A stretch of 64,000 bases of DNA from NCBI RefSeq assembly GCF_024436415.1, contig NZ_JAFMZQ010000001.1, positions 930,001-994,000 on the forward strand, in the 5' to 3' direction. Every line of letters starts with the position of its first letter. Position 1 is the stretch's first letter. Both the position numbers and the translations under genes were made by a program. This DNA is from Pedobacter deserti (GTDB lineage: Bacteria; Bacteroidota; Bacteroidia; Sphingobacteriales; Sphingobacteriaceae). Positions 52,843 through 61,516 of this stretch are shown one piece after another. Below the pieces are notes generated by a model, which ran no database searches, was not told where the DNA came from, and saw only the letters and a list, made by a program, of their open reading frames with translations.

Positions 52843-53199
52843 ATGAATATGGAACTAAACACAAACTGGCTGGCAGCCTGCCGTATTGAGGATGCCGCTG
52901 AAGATGGAGGTGTGTGTGTGAAGCATGAGGAGGAGCAAATCGCCTTGTTTTATTTTAAACGCAGAAATGAGTGGTATGCCACGCAGAATGAATGTCCGCA
53001 CCGCCGGCAGATGGCCTTGAGCCGGGGGATGATTGGTACGGCTACCGACGAACCTAAGGTGGCCTGTCCCTTTCATAAGAAGACTTTTTCGCTGAGTACG
53101 GGTGAATGCTTAAGTGCGGAGTCGTGCGGAAGCTTGAAGACTTATCCTGTTAAGGTGGAGGATGGTACGGTATATATTGGTTTAACCGCTAGCAATTAA
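52843..53199 (+). CDS. nirD: Nitrite reductase small subunit (Rieske)
   Basis: The 118-residue protein has the Rieske ligands C-x-H (NECPHRR) and C-x2-H (ACPFHKK) about 28 residues apart, and the size of NirD. A second ATG two codons in (52849) is also possible. It is the small subunit of the assimilatory nitrite reductase and lies between nirB and the nitrite transporter gene. Confidence 0.94.
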   Translation: MNMELNTNWLAACRIEDAAEDGGVCVKHEEEQIALFYFKRRNEWYATQNECPHRRQMALSRGMIGTATDEPKVACPFHKKTFSLSTGECLSAESCGSLKTYPVKVEDGTVYIGLTASN

Positions 53200-53203
53200 G
53201 ACG

Positions 53204-54019
53204 ATGGATTATGTATCTCCTAAAGAAGTGGCCGGAACGATGATGAGTTCGGCACTTGCTAAATCTGCATTAACGGTTAAGGATCTCCTGATCCGCGGTG
53301 CGATGTCGGGCGCCTTGCTGGGGATCTCGGTAACGCTGGCTTATCTGGCCGCCTCGCAAACGAAATTGAGTATGGCGGGGGCGCTGGTTTTTCCGGTGGG
53401 CTTTGTGATTATTGTGCTGCTCGGACTTGAGCTGGTAACAGGTAGTTTTTCGCTGGTGCCACTGGCCTGGCTGGAGAAGAAGATATCGGCTACTGTGATG
53501 ATCATGAATTTGTTCTGGGTGTTTATTGGCAACCTGATCGGTAGTTTGCTCTTTGCTTTTCTGTTTTGGAGTGCCTCTTCGGAAATGGGTACGGCGACGC
53601 TGCTGGGCAATATTGAACTGATGCTGGTGACGGCCGCTGAGAAAAAGACCATTGGCTATGCGGCGCATGGTGGTGCGGGCCTCTTCGGGGCTTTTGTGAA
53701 GGCTATTTTATGCAACTGGATGGTGTGTATGGGTGTGGTGATGGCGATGACTTCTAAATCGACCGTAGGTAAAATCCTCGCTGCGGGTATTCCGATCTTT
53801 ATCTTTTTTGCACTCGGGTATGAGCATGCGGTAGTCAATATGTTCGTGATCCCCGTGGGCATGATGTTTGGCGCTAAGGTAACAGTGGGCGACTGGTGGT
53901 TGTATAATCAACTGATTGTGACGGCTGGAAATATCGTAGGCGGACTGCTGTTCACCGGTGCTGCGATTTATTATACTTACGGAAAGAGCAAGGAACAGGT
54001 GCTTACCAATTCTATTTAA
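53204..54019 (+). CDS. nirC: Formate/nitrite transporter family protein
   Basis: The 271-residue protein has six membrane segments and the FNT signature regions: RGAMSGALLGISVTLAYLAA, LVTGSFSLVPLAWL and KAILCNWMVCMGVVMA. It sits 4 bp after nirD. In this context it should import nitrite; a formate channel is the alternative given by the family. Confidence 0.9.
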   Translation: MDYVSPKEVAGTMMSSALAKSALTVKDLLIRGAMSGALLGISVTLAYLAASQTKLSMAGALVFPVGFVIIVLLGLELVTGSFSLVPLAWLEKKISATVMIMNLFWVFIGNLIGSLLFAFLFWSASSEMGTATLLGNIELMLVTAAEKKTIGYAAHGGAGLFGAFVKAILCNWMVCMGVVMAMTSKSTVGKILAAGIPIFIFFALGYEHAVVNMFVIPVGMMFGAKVTVGDWWLYNQLIVTAGNIVGGLLFTGAAIYYTYGKSKEQVLTNSI

Positions 54020-54024
54020 TATTT

Positions 54025-54432
54025 ATGTGGAGAGTTACTTTTTTAGCTGCTGTAATTGGCGGCCTGGTTGTTTGCATGTCTTGTTTTTCCCTGAAAGCAC
54101 AAAGCACAACGGTGCGGGCGAGCCTGTTTGAGGGTGTAGTGGCGGTGGGTTATATCGACCGTGGTGCCACGGTTAATTTTACTGGTCCGGCCATTAAGGT
54201 TACGCATAGGCCTTTTAGCTTTTTAGCCGGAATGCTGCCCAGCCTAAAAATCAAAAAGGACAATGCCCCGGCAAATGCAACACGAAATGCAAGTGTGATA
54301 CCTTCTCTTGGCTTCGGCGCTACGCTGATATATAAGCATATTGCCCTGCAGGTTCCCTTCTTATATAATCCAAAGACCGCCACTGCCAATGGTAAATGGA
54401 ACGCGGGGATTGGTTTGGGATATAAGTTTTAA
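54025..54432 (+). CDS. Small exported barrel-like protein after nirC
   Basis: The 135-residue protein has a signal peptide (TFLAAVIGGLVVCMSCFSLKAQ) and short beta-strand-like segments ending in an aromatic C-terminus (GIGLGYKF), as in small outer-membrane proteins of Bacteroidota. I do not recognise the family. It is 5 bp after nirC and is likely part of the nitrite operon. Its last four bases overlap the tail of the convergent Crp/Fnr-type gene. Confidence 0.75.
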   Translation: MWRVTFLAAVIGGLVVCMSCFSLKAQSTTVRASLFEGVVAVGYIDRGATVNFTGPAIKVTHRPFSFLAGMLPSLKIKKDNAPANATRNASVIPSLGFGATLIYKHIALQVPFLYNPKTATANGKWNAGIGLGYKF

Positions 54433-55112
54433 GAAGTGATTAGCGCAGTCAGCGTTGCTTCGGAAGAGATCGCAATGCGTTTGCCTGAAAGGCTGATAAG
54501 GTTTTCCTGGATCATTTCGTTCATGGTGCGGAATACGGTCTCATAAGTTGCCCCTGCAAAGGCTGCAAGGTCCTGTCTGCTCATATCCACCGCAATGCAC
54601 TGGTTTTCATCGAGCCCGAACTGCTCTTTAAGCTGGAGCAAAGCGACGGCAAGCCTGCCTTTTACGGGCATAAGTGCCAGGTTCCGCATTTTCTTTTCCG
54701 ATTCTTCTAATTCGGCGGCATAGAACATCATCAGCTTGAACGCGAAATCGTGATTGACTTTTAACGTACTGATGAAGAACTCGGCCGGGATAAAGCAGAG
54801 TTTGGTTTCTTCGAGTGCGGTGGCCGATATAGGGTAAGTGGCATCGGCAGTGCCCAGACCGCGGTGACCCAGGATTTTCCCGTTGTTGGCAAAACGGATG
54901 ATAAGTTCTTTGTCGCCCCAATGCTTATGCACTTTTACATTGCCCGTATAAACAAAGTAAATGCCGGTCACCGGATCGCCTTCTCGGAAGATAACTTCGT
55001 TCTTTTTGACCACGAAGTTTTTCTTGTGTGCCGCGATAGCGGGTTGCCATTCCTTCATCGTACATTGGCACATAAAGCAGCGCTGCAGATCGCAACATTG
55101 GGTTTTTTTCAT
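54429..55112 (-). CDS. Crp/Fnr-family regulator with N-terminal Cys cluster
   Basis: The 227-residue protein has a cyclic-nucleotide-binding-type beta-roll (IFREGDPVTGIYFVYTGNVKV) and a C-terminal HTH (MSRQDLAAFAGATYETVFRTM). Its first 17 residues hold five Cys (6, 7, 12, 15, 17: CCDLQRCFMCQC), a pattern like that of Fnr proteins that carry an oxygen-sensitive Fe-S cluster. It is a candidate regulator of the nirB promoter, which has an Fnr-type palindrome. It directly follows the LuxR-type gene with no gap. Confidence 0.9.
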   Translation of the reverse strand: MKKTQCCDLQRCFMCQCTMKEWQPAIAAHKKNFVVKKNEVIFREGDPVTGIYFVYTGNVKVHKHWGDKELIIRFANNGKILGHRGLGTADATYPISATALEETKLCFIPAEFFISTLKVNHDFAFKLMMFYAAELEESEKKMRNLALMPVKGRLAVALLQLKEQFGLDENQCIAVDMSRQDLAAFAGATYETVFRTMNEMIQENLISLSGKRIAISSEATLTALITS

Positions 55113-55802
55113 TTATATCAGATCAAAAGCGCGGGCATACATGGTAAGCTCGTAACTGGTTTGTGCGTTTAGTTTTTTGCGGATGTTTTTCCGGTGTGTC
55201 TCCACGGTTTGTTTGGAAATGAAAAGGGAATCGGCGGTTTGAATGGCGGAGTAGCCCCGCGACATGTATTGCAGGATTTCCTTTTCGCGTTCGCTAAGCG
55301 CGGCAAAGGTCTGGTAGTTGCTGCGCAGGAAGTTGTTCTCTTCCATCAGTCGCTCGGCTTTTGTGGCCATGTGATGCATGGAATCCATAGGGAAGGCCAT
55401 GGTAATGGTTAGAAGGGGCTTGCCCTGATCGTTACGGAGCAATACCATGGTGCTGGCCATGTGCCATGTAAAATCCGGTTCGCCAGCAAGGCGAACCTGT
55501 TGAAAATAGGCGCAGGTTTGGTCGGTTATATTGCTTTCCATAAGCGCGGATATTTTAGGAACATAGTCGCTCGAGTCCTCCGGATTGAAATATCGGGCAT
55601 GATATTGTTCTGAACTGAGTGCCGTTATTTCCTCGAGTGACGCGCCAAGTTCCTTCAGCCCACGCTCTGATACCCATGCTACGCTCCAGTCGGCCAGATC
55701 GTGAATGACGACAACGCCGGGCAGCTTGTGTGCGATGGCTGCTATCTCTGCTATACTGTTTCGGATAAGGTGCTGTTCGGTTTGGGTATAATTTGCTTTC
55801 AA
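55113..55802 (-). CDS. PAS-like/LuxR-type transcription regulator
   Basis: The 229-residue protein has an N-terminal PAS-like sensor region (VVVIHDLADWSVAWVSERG; FHL-type strands to about residue 145) and a C-terminal LuxR/GerE HTH (LSEREKEILQYMSRGYSAIQTADSLFISKQTVETH). There is no receiver domain or membrane segment, so it probably senses a small ligand or partner in the cytoplasm. Its stop abuts the start of the Crp/Fnr-type gene, so the two are one operon. Confidence 0.88.
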   Translation of the reverse strand: MKANYTQTEQHLIRNSIAEIAAIAHKLPGVVVIHDLADWSVAWVSERGLKELGASLEEITALSSEQYHARYFNPEDSSDYVPKISALMESNITDQTCAYFQQVRLAGEPDFTWHMASTMVLLRNDQGKPLLTITMAFPMDSMHHMATKAERLMEENNFLRSNYQTFAALSEREKEILQYMSRGYSAIQTADSLFISKQTVETHRKNIRKKLNAQTSYELTMYARAFDLI

Positions 55803-56021
55803 TATTTAAGAGGTTAGTTACTTGTAAGCAAATTTAGGTAATTTTCCAGCACTTTAATGAATACATGTAGAGGATATTGTGATCGTTGCAGCAAAAATGT
55901 CCTGCTAAAACTATTTCGTTTCCAGCATAATACCCGTTTACAGGGATTTTGCGCTCAAATGAAGTCTTTTCTTTGGATTTTGATGCATTTTAGAGATTTT
56001 TGCCGCAAATATTATGAAATT

Positions 56022-56723
56022 ATGAAAAAACGCTTCCTCTCGTTCCTTGTCTTGTGCTTGAGTGTTGTTGCAGTTTGGGCTCAGGACGCGCCTGCCGATT
56101 CTGCGAAATCTGCTTCTGGCCTTAAGTTCTCATTGGAAAACGCTGCCGTACAGGCCCACGTTGGTACACAGGGATTCGGCGTAGCAGCCCGTTACGCTTT
56201 CTTGCCGAACCTTTCTGCCCGCCTCGGGGCTTCTTTCGGATCGGTAAAAATTGAAAAGGGTATTAGCTTTGACAATTTATCTTCTGATAACACCTTGAAA
56301 GCCGAGGCTTCGAATATGCATTTGTGGGCAGAATTTAGTCCGCTTAGCTGGCTGCGGATTAATGCGGGCGCAGGCTACTTCTTTAAAGCGAAGGCGACGA
56401 TGGAAACGATACCTAATGAGTCTGTTACCCAGGATGGTATTACGCTTGAACCTGAGGAAATAGGTAAGTTAACGACTACGGCGACTTATAAAGAATTTGC
56501 GCCTTACTTCGGACTAGGCGTGGGCAGAGGTATTCCTCAAGGTCGGTTCAACGTGAACGTTGACTTGGGAACTTATTATCTGTCTTCTCCAAGCGTGACC
56601 ATGGTGGGCACGGAGTACCTTGCAGATAACGGTCACAACGGCCCTATATTGGAACGCAACATGAAGGACTACAGGTGGCTTCCGGTACTGCAACTTAATC
56701 TGACCTTTAAACTCTCAAAATAA
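56022..56723 (+). CDS. Outer-membrane beta-barrel protein (paralogue A)
   Basis: The frame is open from 55857, but the ATG at 56022 begins a standard signal peptide (MKKRFLSFLVLCLSVVAVWA) and is chosen (233 residues). The mature protein is a small barrel: VGTQGFGVAARYAFLPNLSARLGASFG, INAGAGYFFKAKA and FAPYFGLGVGRG are strand-like, and it ends LQLNLTFKLSK. It is a paralogue of the protein at 63157-63876 with the same strand order and ending (FMPVLQINFNF there, WLPVLQLNLTF here). A lipoprotein gene follows 6 bp later. Confidence 0.85.
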   Translation: MKKRFLSFLVLCLSVVAVWAQDAPADSAKSASGLKFSLENAAVQAHVGTQGFGVAARYAFLPNLSARLGASFGSVKIEKGISFDNLSSDNTLKAEASNMHLWAEFSPLSWLRINAGAGYFFKAKATMETIPNESVTQDGITLEPEEIGKLTTTATYKEFAPYFGLGVGRGIPQGRFNVNVDLGTYYLSSPSVTMVGTEYLADNGHNGPILERNMKDYRWLPVLQLNLTFKLSK

Positions 56724-56729
56724 CCTGCT

Positions 56730-58343
56730 ATGAAAACTAAAGATATTCTTCTGATACTGTTCGCATTGCTGTCGGCTGGCGTAGTGCTGTATGCTTGTAA
56801 AAACCCTGGTGAGGGTGTAACCATTAACATAAATACCAATGTACTTAAGGCACCGACGGCTGTTCAGTTTGTGAACGCTGTAGATGGTGCGGCAACCCAG
56901 CCTAACAATTTTCCGGTAACTATTGGTGGGCCGGACGCTGATAAGGTGGTAACTGCCGATAATAAAACGACTTTTAATGCTTCGGAAGGTCGAATTTTCC
57001 TCGCCTTAAAGAAAGGGGTAATGCCTTCCGAGTCGGATCCTATCGTCTTTACCGTAGCGGCGGAAGTTCCTGGATTTACGCCGGCAACGCATACTTTCCG
57101 TATTACTGCAGATGAACCACAATCGGTGGTTGTTCCGGTGATTGAATACGCCAACCCGGTTCCTGGAACGGCTGTGGTAGTTGAGGAGTTTCCCTTGCAG
57201 GGGGGTGTTAATACTGCTCCGATTAGTATTGAAACATCGTCCAACGGGGCCATGACTGAACAGGCTTCCATTGTGGTTCCTGCCGGAACTGAATTCCGGG
57301 ATGCTCAAGGCAACAAAATTAATGCAGCTCAGCTTGAAAGCCGGGTGGTACAGTTCGGTACAGAATCGGCAGAATCCCTTGCGGCTTTCCCTGGTGGTTT
57401 TAATGTGGCTAATATTATCGGGGAAAACGGGCAGCCTATTCCCGGAGGTGTGGCTTTCGTAACGGCAGGCTTCATTGCGATGGACATGTATGCGGGCGGC
57501 ACGGAGATTAAGAGTTTCTCCAAGCCGCTTGAGATTACCATGGACGTTAACCCGGCTGTTGTGAACAGTCAGACCGGCGCCACAGTAAAAGAAGGTGATA
57601 TTGTACCTGTATGGAGCCTTGATGATAAAACCGGTCAGTGGAAATTTGAATCGAATGCCACTATCGTGGAAGACGCACAAGGCAAGCTTAGCGCAAGTTT
57701 TCAGGCCAGCCACCTTTCGTATTGGAACTTCGACTGGATTAATTCTTTCTGTCAGAATAGATTGAGTATCACTTTCAGTGCGCCGAATTATGAGGTTTCC
57801 GCTTACCGTGTAGAAGTGGAAGCGTCTAATGGATACAGGTACTCAACTACGATGGTTGTATCGGACAACAAGACCATCTCAGAACGCGTTCCTTCTGGCA
57901 ATCTTAAAATAAGGGTGTACTCCGGCCCTATTCTGATCACGGAGACAGATTACTTTGATGGCTGCAGTGGCAGCATCACTGTAAACTTCCCCCCTAAAGC
58001 AGCCGTGGATCTGGTGAATGTTGCGATGACGCTTCAGGGTGTTTGCCCGAATAAGCCTTTGAATGAGAACATTGATTCCTGGGCTGTTGTATACGAAAAG
58101 GGCAAAACACGGGCACAAGGCACCACCGTTTACGTGAAGCTTGGAAAGCTGAACTTAAAGTTAAAAAATAACACTGAATACGTGGTTGAAGCACAATATG
58201 GTAACAACTGGAAAACTGCAGAGATCCTCTTCAAAAAGGAAAACTTTACTTTTCCGGGTACTGTAAGCGGTACAGCGACTTACGTTCAGTCCACAAACAC
58301 TGTTAACGTTTTAGCACAATTTAAGTTACCAAATTGTAACTAA
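56730..58343 (+). CDS. Large lipoprotein with Ig/ZU5-like repeats
   Basis: The 537-residue protein has a lipoprotein signal (LLSAGVVLYAC, Cys23) and then several beta-sandwich-like modules. Features include IVVPAGTEFRDAQG, PVWSLDDKTGQWKFES and SHLSYWNFDW, which recall the FAM171/CILP-type extracellular region. No enzyme motif is seen. It is probably displayed at the cell surface with the barrel protein encoded just before it, possibly as a glycan- or matrix-binding partner; this is inference. A related lipoprotein begins at 63889 after the second barrel gene. Confidence 0.8.
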   Translation: MKTKDILLILFALLSAGVVLYACKNPGEGVTININTNVLKAPTAVQFVNAVDGAATQPNNFPVTIGGPDADKVVTADNKTTFNASEGRIFLALKKGVMPSESDPIVFTVAAEVPGFTPATHTFRITADEPQSVVVPVIEYANPVPGTAVVVEEFPLQGGVNTAPISIETSSNGAMTEQASIVVPAGTEFRDAQGNKINAAQLESRVVQFGTESAESLAAFPGGFNVANIIGENGQPIPGGVAFVTAGFIAMDMYAGGTEIKSFSKPLEITMDVNPAVVNSQTGATVKEGDIVPVWSLDDKTGQWKFESNATIVEDAQGKLSASFQASHLSYWNFDWINSFCQNRLSITFSAPNYEVSAYRVEVEASNGYRYSTTMVVSDNKTISERVPSGNLKIRVYSGPILITETDYFDGCSGSITVNFPPKAAVDLVNVAMTLQGVCPNKPLNENIDSWAVVYEKGKTRAQGTTVYVKLGKLNLKLKNNTEYVVEAQYGNNWKTAEILFKKENFTFPGTVSGTATYVQSTNTVNVLAQFKLPNCN

Positions 58344-58372
58344 TAGGACAGTGTATTTAATAATGATATATT

Positions 58373-58407
58373 TGGCTTTGGAGAGTTATCTCTGAAGCCA
58401 TTTTTTT
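58373..58407 (+). terminator. Intrinsic terminator after the lipoprotein gene
   Basis: A two-part stem (TGGCTT/AAGCCA outside and GAGA/TCTC inside, with a symmetric TG/TG bulge and GTTA loop) spans 58373-58400 and is followed by seven T residues (58401-58407). Confidence 0.85.
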
Positions 58408-58507
58408 AATCCTCGGTCGTAACTGCTTTTTTCATTTGAAACCACAGCCAAAGCCACACCAGGACATAGAGAAACGCTAACGTGCAGATGATTATTTCGA
58501 CGTTCAT
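58406..58507 (-). CDS. Possible 33-residue single-pass membrane protein
   Basis: On the minus strand an ATG at 58507 opens a 33-codon frame: a short acidic start (MNVEI), one hydrophobic, Trp-rich segment (IICTLAFLYVLVWLWLWF) and a basic-to-acidic tail ending TTED. Its stop lies at the edge of the opposing terminator. Size and layout are those of small regulatory or accessory membrane proteins. No homologue is known to me and no clear promoter is visible, so this is tentative. Confidence 0.4.
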   Translation of the reverse strand: MNVEIIICTLAFLYVLVWLWLWFQMKKAVTTED

Positions 58508-58634
58508 AATATTTGGTTAAGTTGATTATAACAATAACATTGTTTCGGTGTTATTGTTTTTTAGGTATCCGATTTTGAATTTTGCTATTTGGTTTGATAA
58601 ATGCAAATAATTTTTGAAAAATAATTTACAACTT

Positions 58635-59546
58635 ATGTCTCAATTGAAACCTGCTCTTGTAATTCTGGCTGCCGGTATGGCTAGCCGTTATGGTGGTAAC
58701 AAACAAACGGAATCGTTTGGTCCTTCTGGGGAAACGATCATGGAGTACTCTATTTATGATGCGATCAAAGCCGGCTTTGGTAAGGTCATCTTTATTATCC
58801 GCGAGGAATTCGCTGAAGCTTTTAGGGCAGCAATAGAGCCGAAGCTGTCCGGTAAAATTGAACTGGAGTATGTGTATCAATCGCCCGAAAAATTTAGCGG
58901 TGGCCGGTCAATACCCGCAGGGAGAGTTAAGCCTTTCGGTACGCAACATGCACTTTTATGTACCAGAGATGTGATAGATGGTCCCTTTGCGGTAATCAAT
59001 GCCGATGACTTCTACGGTTATGAGTCATTTAAACTGGCATATGACTTCCTAACCACCGAGGCTGCGGATGGCAAATATGCCAGTATGGGCTATCTGTTAA
59101 AAAATACTTTAAGTGACAACGGATCCGTGACCCGCGGCGAGATCAGTGTGGATGATGATGGTAATGTGAGCGGAATTATTGAGCGTAAGGAGATTTACAA
59201 GGTAGACGGAAAGGCTATTACAACAGAAGGTGACTCAGAAAAAGAATTGCCTCTGGACACGAAGGTGAGTATGAATTTCTTTTGTTTTATGCCGGAATTT
59301 GTGAAATGGAGTGAAGGCGAGTATAGCAAGTTCTTGGATAAGCATCTTGAAACTGATATGAAAGCGGAATTTTTAATTCCAGAAGTTGCGGATCTGTGTA
59401 TCAAGGCAGGAAAAGCTGAGCTGAAAATGATTCCCACGCCAGCCAAATGGTTTGGAGTGACGTTCAGAGAAGATGCCGCAGTTGTTCGCGAGGAGTTGCA
59501 AAAACTGGTAGACGAGGGGGTCTATCCAGCGAACCTATGGGCTTAG
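58635..59546 (+). CDS. Sugar nucleotidyltransferase-like protein
   Basis: The ATG at 58635 is chosen over an upstream TTG (303 residues). The N-terminus LVILAAGMASRYGGNKQTE and the later FAVINADDFYG are nucleotidyltransferase (GT-A) motifs as in GalU/RmlA-like enzymes, but the binding loop SRYGG differs from the usual GTR. This form is widespread in Bacteroidota; its sugar is not established. Near the capsule initiating transferases it may supply an NDP-sugar. A terminator follows. Confidence 0.85.
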   Translation: MSQLKPALVILAAGMASRYGGNKQTESFGPSGETIMEYSIYDAIKAGFGKVIFIIREEFAEAFRAAIEPKLSGKIELEYVYQSPEKFSGGRSIPAGRVKPFGTQHALLCTRDVIDGPFAVINADDFYGYESFKLAYDFLTTEAADGKYASMGYLLKNTLSDNGSVTRGEISVDDDGNVSGIIERKEIYKVDGKAITTEGDSEKELPLDTKVSMNFFCFMPEFVKWSEGEYSKFLDKHLETDMKAEFLIPEVADLCIKAGKAELKMIPTPAKWFGVTFREDAAVVREELQKLVDEGVYPANLWA

Positions 59547-59555
59547 TAAAGTTTG

Positions 59556-59580
59556 GGCCCGCTTTACGAGCGGGCCTTTA
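59556..59580 (+). terminator. Intrinsic terminator after the nucleotidyltransferase gene
   Basis: The stem GGCCCGCT (59556-59563) pairs with AGCGGGCC (59569-59576) around a 5-base loop and is followed by TTTAG and a T-rich run. The opposing zinc-ribbon gene ends here too. Confidence 0.8.
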
Positions 59581-59769
59581 GCTTTTTAAGTATATTTTTG
59601 CGCCGCAGTTATTGCATTTGTATCTTTTGAAGCTCTGGCCCAGGAAATATTTAACCAAAAACCCTCTGTGGATTCGGGTATCAAGGTTTCCTATTTTGCA
59701 TCTTGGGCATTTCTGATAGGCCCGGGCTTCGCTCAGCCATGTAAGTTCTGGATGCTTTTCCATGTCCAA
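59578..59769 (-). CDS. Small zinc-ribbon protein
   Basis: The 63-residue protein has two Cys pairs, C-x2-C (KCPRCKIG) and C-x2-C (KCNNCGAK), about 27 residues apart, with a basic segment between them (IHRGFLVKYFLGQSFKRYK). This is a zinc-ribbon pattern as seen in small nucleic-acid or membrane-associated proteins. No more specific function can be given. It converges on the nucleotidyltransferase gene. Confidence 0.65.
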   Translation of the reverse strand: MDMEKHPELTWLSEARAYQKCPRCKIGNLDTRIHRGFLVKYFLGQSFKRYKCNNCGAKIYLKS

Positions 59770-59972
59770 TTAGGGTTTTATTTACGGAATGCTGGTAAAA
59801 TATTCGAACAGGGAGGAAAATTTAAGACTGCATCGCAATCTCGGTATAAATTTACGCTAATAATTAATAAAACGTATTAGCAATTTAAAATTTAACGTTT
59901 TTTTTATAGTAAATATATCATTTCATAACGTCGTTAACAGAAAATAATTCTAAAACAAACAGTATTAATTTG

Positions 59973-59980
59973 TAATTTTG
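59973..59980 (+). promoter_or_regulatory. Probable -7 box for the first sugar transferase
   Basis: TAATTTTG matches TAnnTTTG, 60 bp upstream of the start at 60040, in an A+T-rich gap of 270 bp that holds nothing else recognisable. Confidence 0.4.
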
Positions 59981-60039
59981 TTGTGAACCAGTAAAAAATA
60001 AATGAGATGGGCTATTTTATTTAATTTTTTAATCGCTAA

Positions 60040-61431
60040 ATGCAAACACGGTACCTCTATCTTCTACGCTACATCCTTGCAGTAACAGATTTATTGATGC
60101 TTAACCTCGTATATTTTGTCGCCTACTATGTGACAAACTTACTGGGCAAGGATGTTTGGATTGAGCTTTTGAAGCACTATGTAGTTGTTTGCAATCTGAT
60201 CTGGCTGTTTAACGCTATGCTTTTTGGCCTGTATACAGAATATGGTGCCCGCAAGCTCGAACGGATTTATCGGGGTACTTCACGCAGCGTCCTAATGCAT
60301 TTTATCTTGTTTTCGCTGTACCTGATGTTTCAAAAGGACACCGATTTTTCGAGGACCTTCATTGTTATATTCTATGTCCTCCTGGGGCTTGCTTTTATAT
60401 TGAACCGCTTTGTGGGTACCGCACTACAGTTCTTGCTGATCAACAAGTATAATGTAACGAAGAAGGTTGCTGTGATGGGTTTAAATCCAACGGGACTGCG
60501 TTTGGCGGAATACCTGAAAGAGCGGAAAAATTTTGATTTTTATGGCTTTGTAGGAAATACCGACAGTGGCTTCAATTATAAAACAGGGTTGCTTTCTGAC
60601 GAGGCGGTTACAGAGATGGAGCTGGCCGCCTCAAACGGCGTTCAGGATCTTTATGTAGCGGTTCCACCAGATCGAATGTCGCATATCCACACTTTGGTAC
60701 GGGAAGCCGATAAGCAGTGCCTTCGGCTAAAGTTTATTCCAGACATCGCAGGCTCGCTGGCGGCACCATACACGATTAGTTATATGGGTGGTGAATTTCC
60801 TGTAATCACTTTACGTAATGAGCCGCTTGAAATAATGGGTAATCGTTTCAAAAAGCGTGCTTTCGATGTGGTTTTTAGCGGATTGGTCATTATTTTCATT
60901 TTAAGCTGGTTATATCCGATCATTGCCATTTTGATAAAGCTGCAAAGTCCTGGCCCGGTACTTTTTAAGCAACTTCGTAGCGGCAGGAATGATGAACCGT
61001 TCTGGTGCTACAAGTTCCGGAGCATGAAGGTAAATAAAGAAAGTGACCGGAAGCAGGCCACTAAAGATGATGACAGGATAACGCCGATAGGACGTTTCCT
61101 GAGAAAAACCAGTCTTGATGAACTTCCTCAGTTTTTCAATGTTTTTTACGGAAGTATGAGCGTGGTTGGACCGCGCCCGCATATGTTGAGCCATACAGAA
61201 GCATATAAAGCTATCATCGGACAGTTTATGGTTCGACATTTTACTAAGCCGGGTATTACGGGTTGGGCTCAGGTGAATGGGTACCGTGGCGAAACCAAAG
61301 AGGATGAGGCAATGCGCAAGCGCGTAGAATTTGACATCTGGTATCTGGAAAACTGGACCGGTATGCTGGATGTCAAGATTGTGTTTATGACCGTGATTAA
61401 CATGTTGAAAGGAGAGGACAACGCATATTAG
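60040..61431 (+). CDS. Undecaprenyl-phosphate sugar phosphotransferase (WcaJ-like), copy 1
   Basis: The 463-residue protein has four N-terminal membrane segments, a CoA-binding-like middle (VAVMGLNPTGLRLAEYL), a fifth membrane segment and the C-terminal bacterial sugar transferase domain. That domain shows KRAFDVVFSGLVIIF, FKQLRSGRNDEPFWCYKFRSM, TSLDELPQFFNV, SVVGPRPHM and PGITGWAQVNGYRGE. It places the first sugar phosphate (glucose or galactose type) on undecaprenyl phosphate. It probably starts the polysaccharide assembled by the 14-43 kb locus. Confidence 0.93.
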   Translation: MQTRYLYLLRYILAVTDLLMLNLVYFVAYYVTNLLGKDVWIELLKHYVVVCNLIWLFNAMLFGLYTEYGARKLERIYRGTSRSVLMHFILFSLYLMFQKDTDFSRTFIVIFYVLLGLAFILNRFVGTALQFLLINKYNVTKKVAVMGLNPTGLRLAEYLKERKNFDFYGFVGNTDSGFNYKTGLLSDEAVTEMELAASNGVQDLYVAVPPDRMSHIHTLVREADKQCLRLKFIPDIAGSLAAPYTISYMGGEFPVITLRNEPLEIMGNRFKKRAFDVVFSGLVIIFILSWLYPIIAILIKLQSPGPVLFKQLRSGRNDEPFWCYKFRSMKVNKESDRKQATKDDDRITPIGRFLRKTSLDELPQFFNVFYGSMSVVGPRPHMLSHTEAYKAIIGQFMVRHFTKPGITGWAQVNGYRGETKEDEAMRKRVEFDIWYLENWTGMLDVKIVFMTVINMLKGEDNAY

Positions 61432-61516
61432 TTAAATTCCATAATTTTTTTATTGATTTAATTTGGTTAAGTTTGCGCCCTTAAATATTTGATAACGAAT
61501 AAAGTAGTTTTTTATT

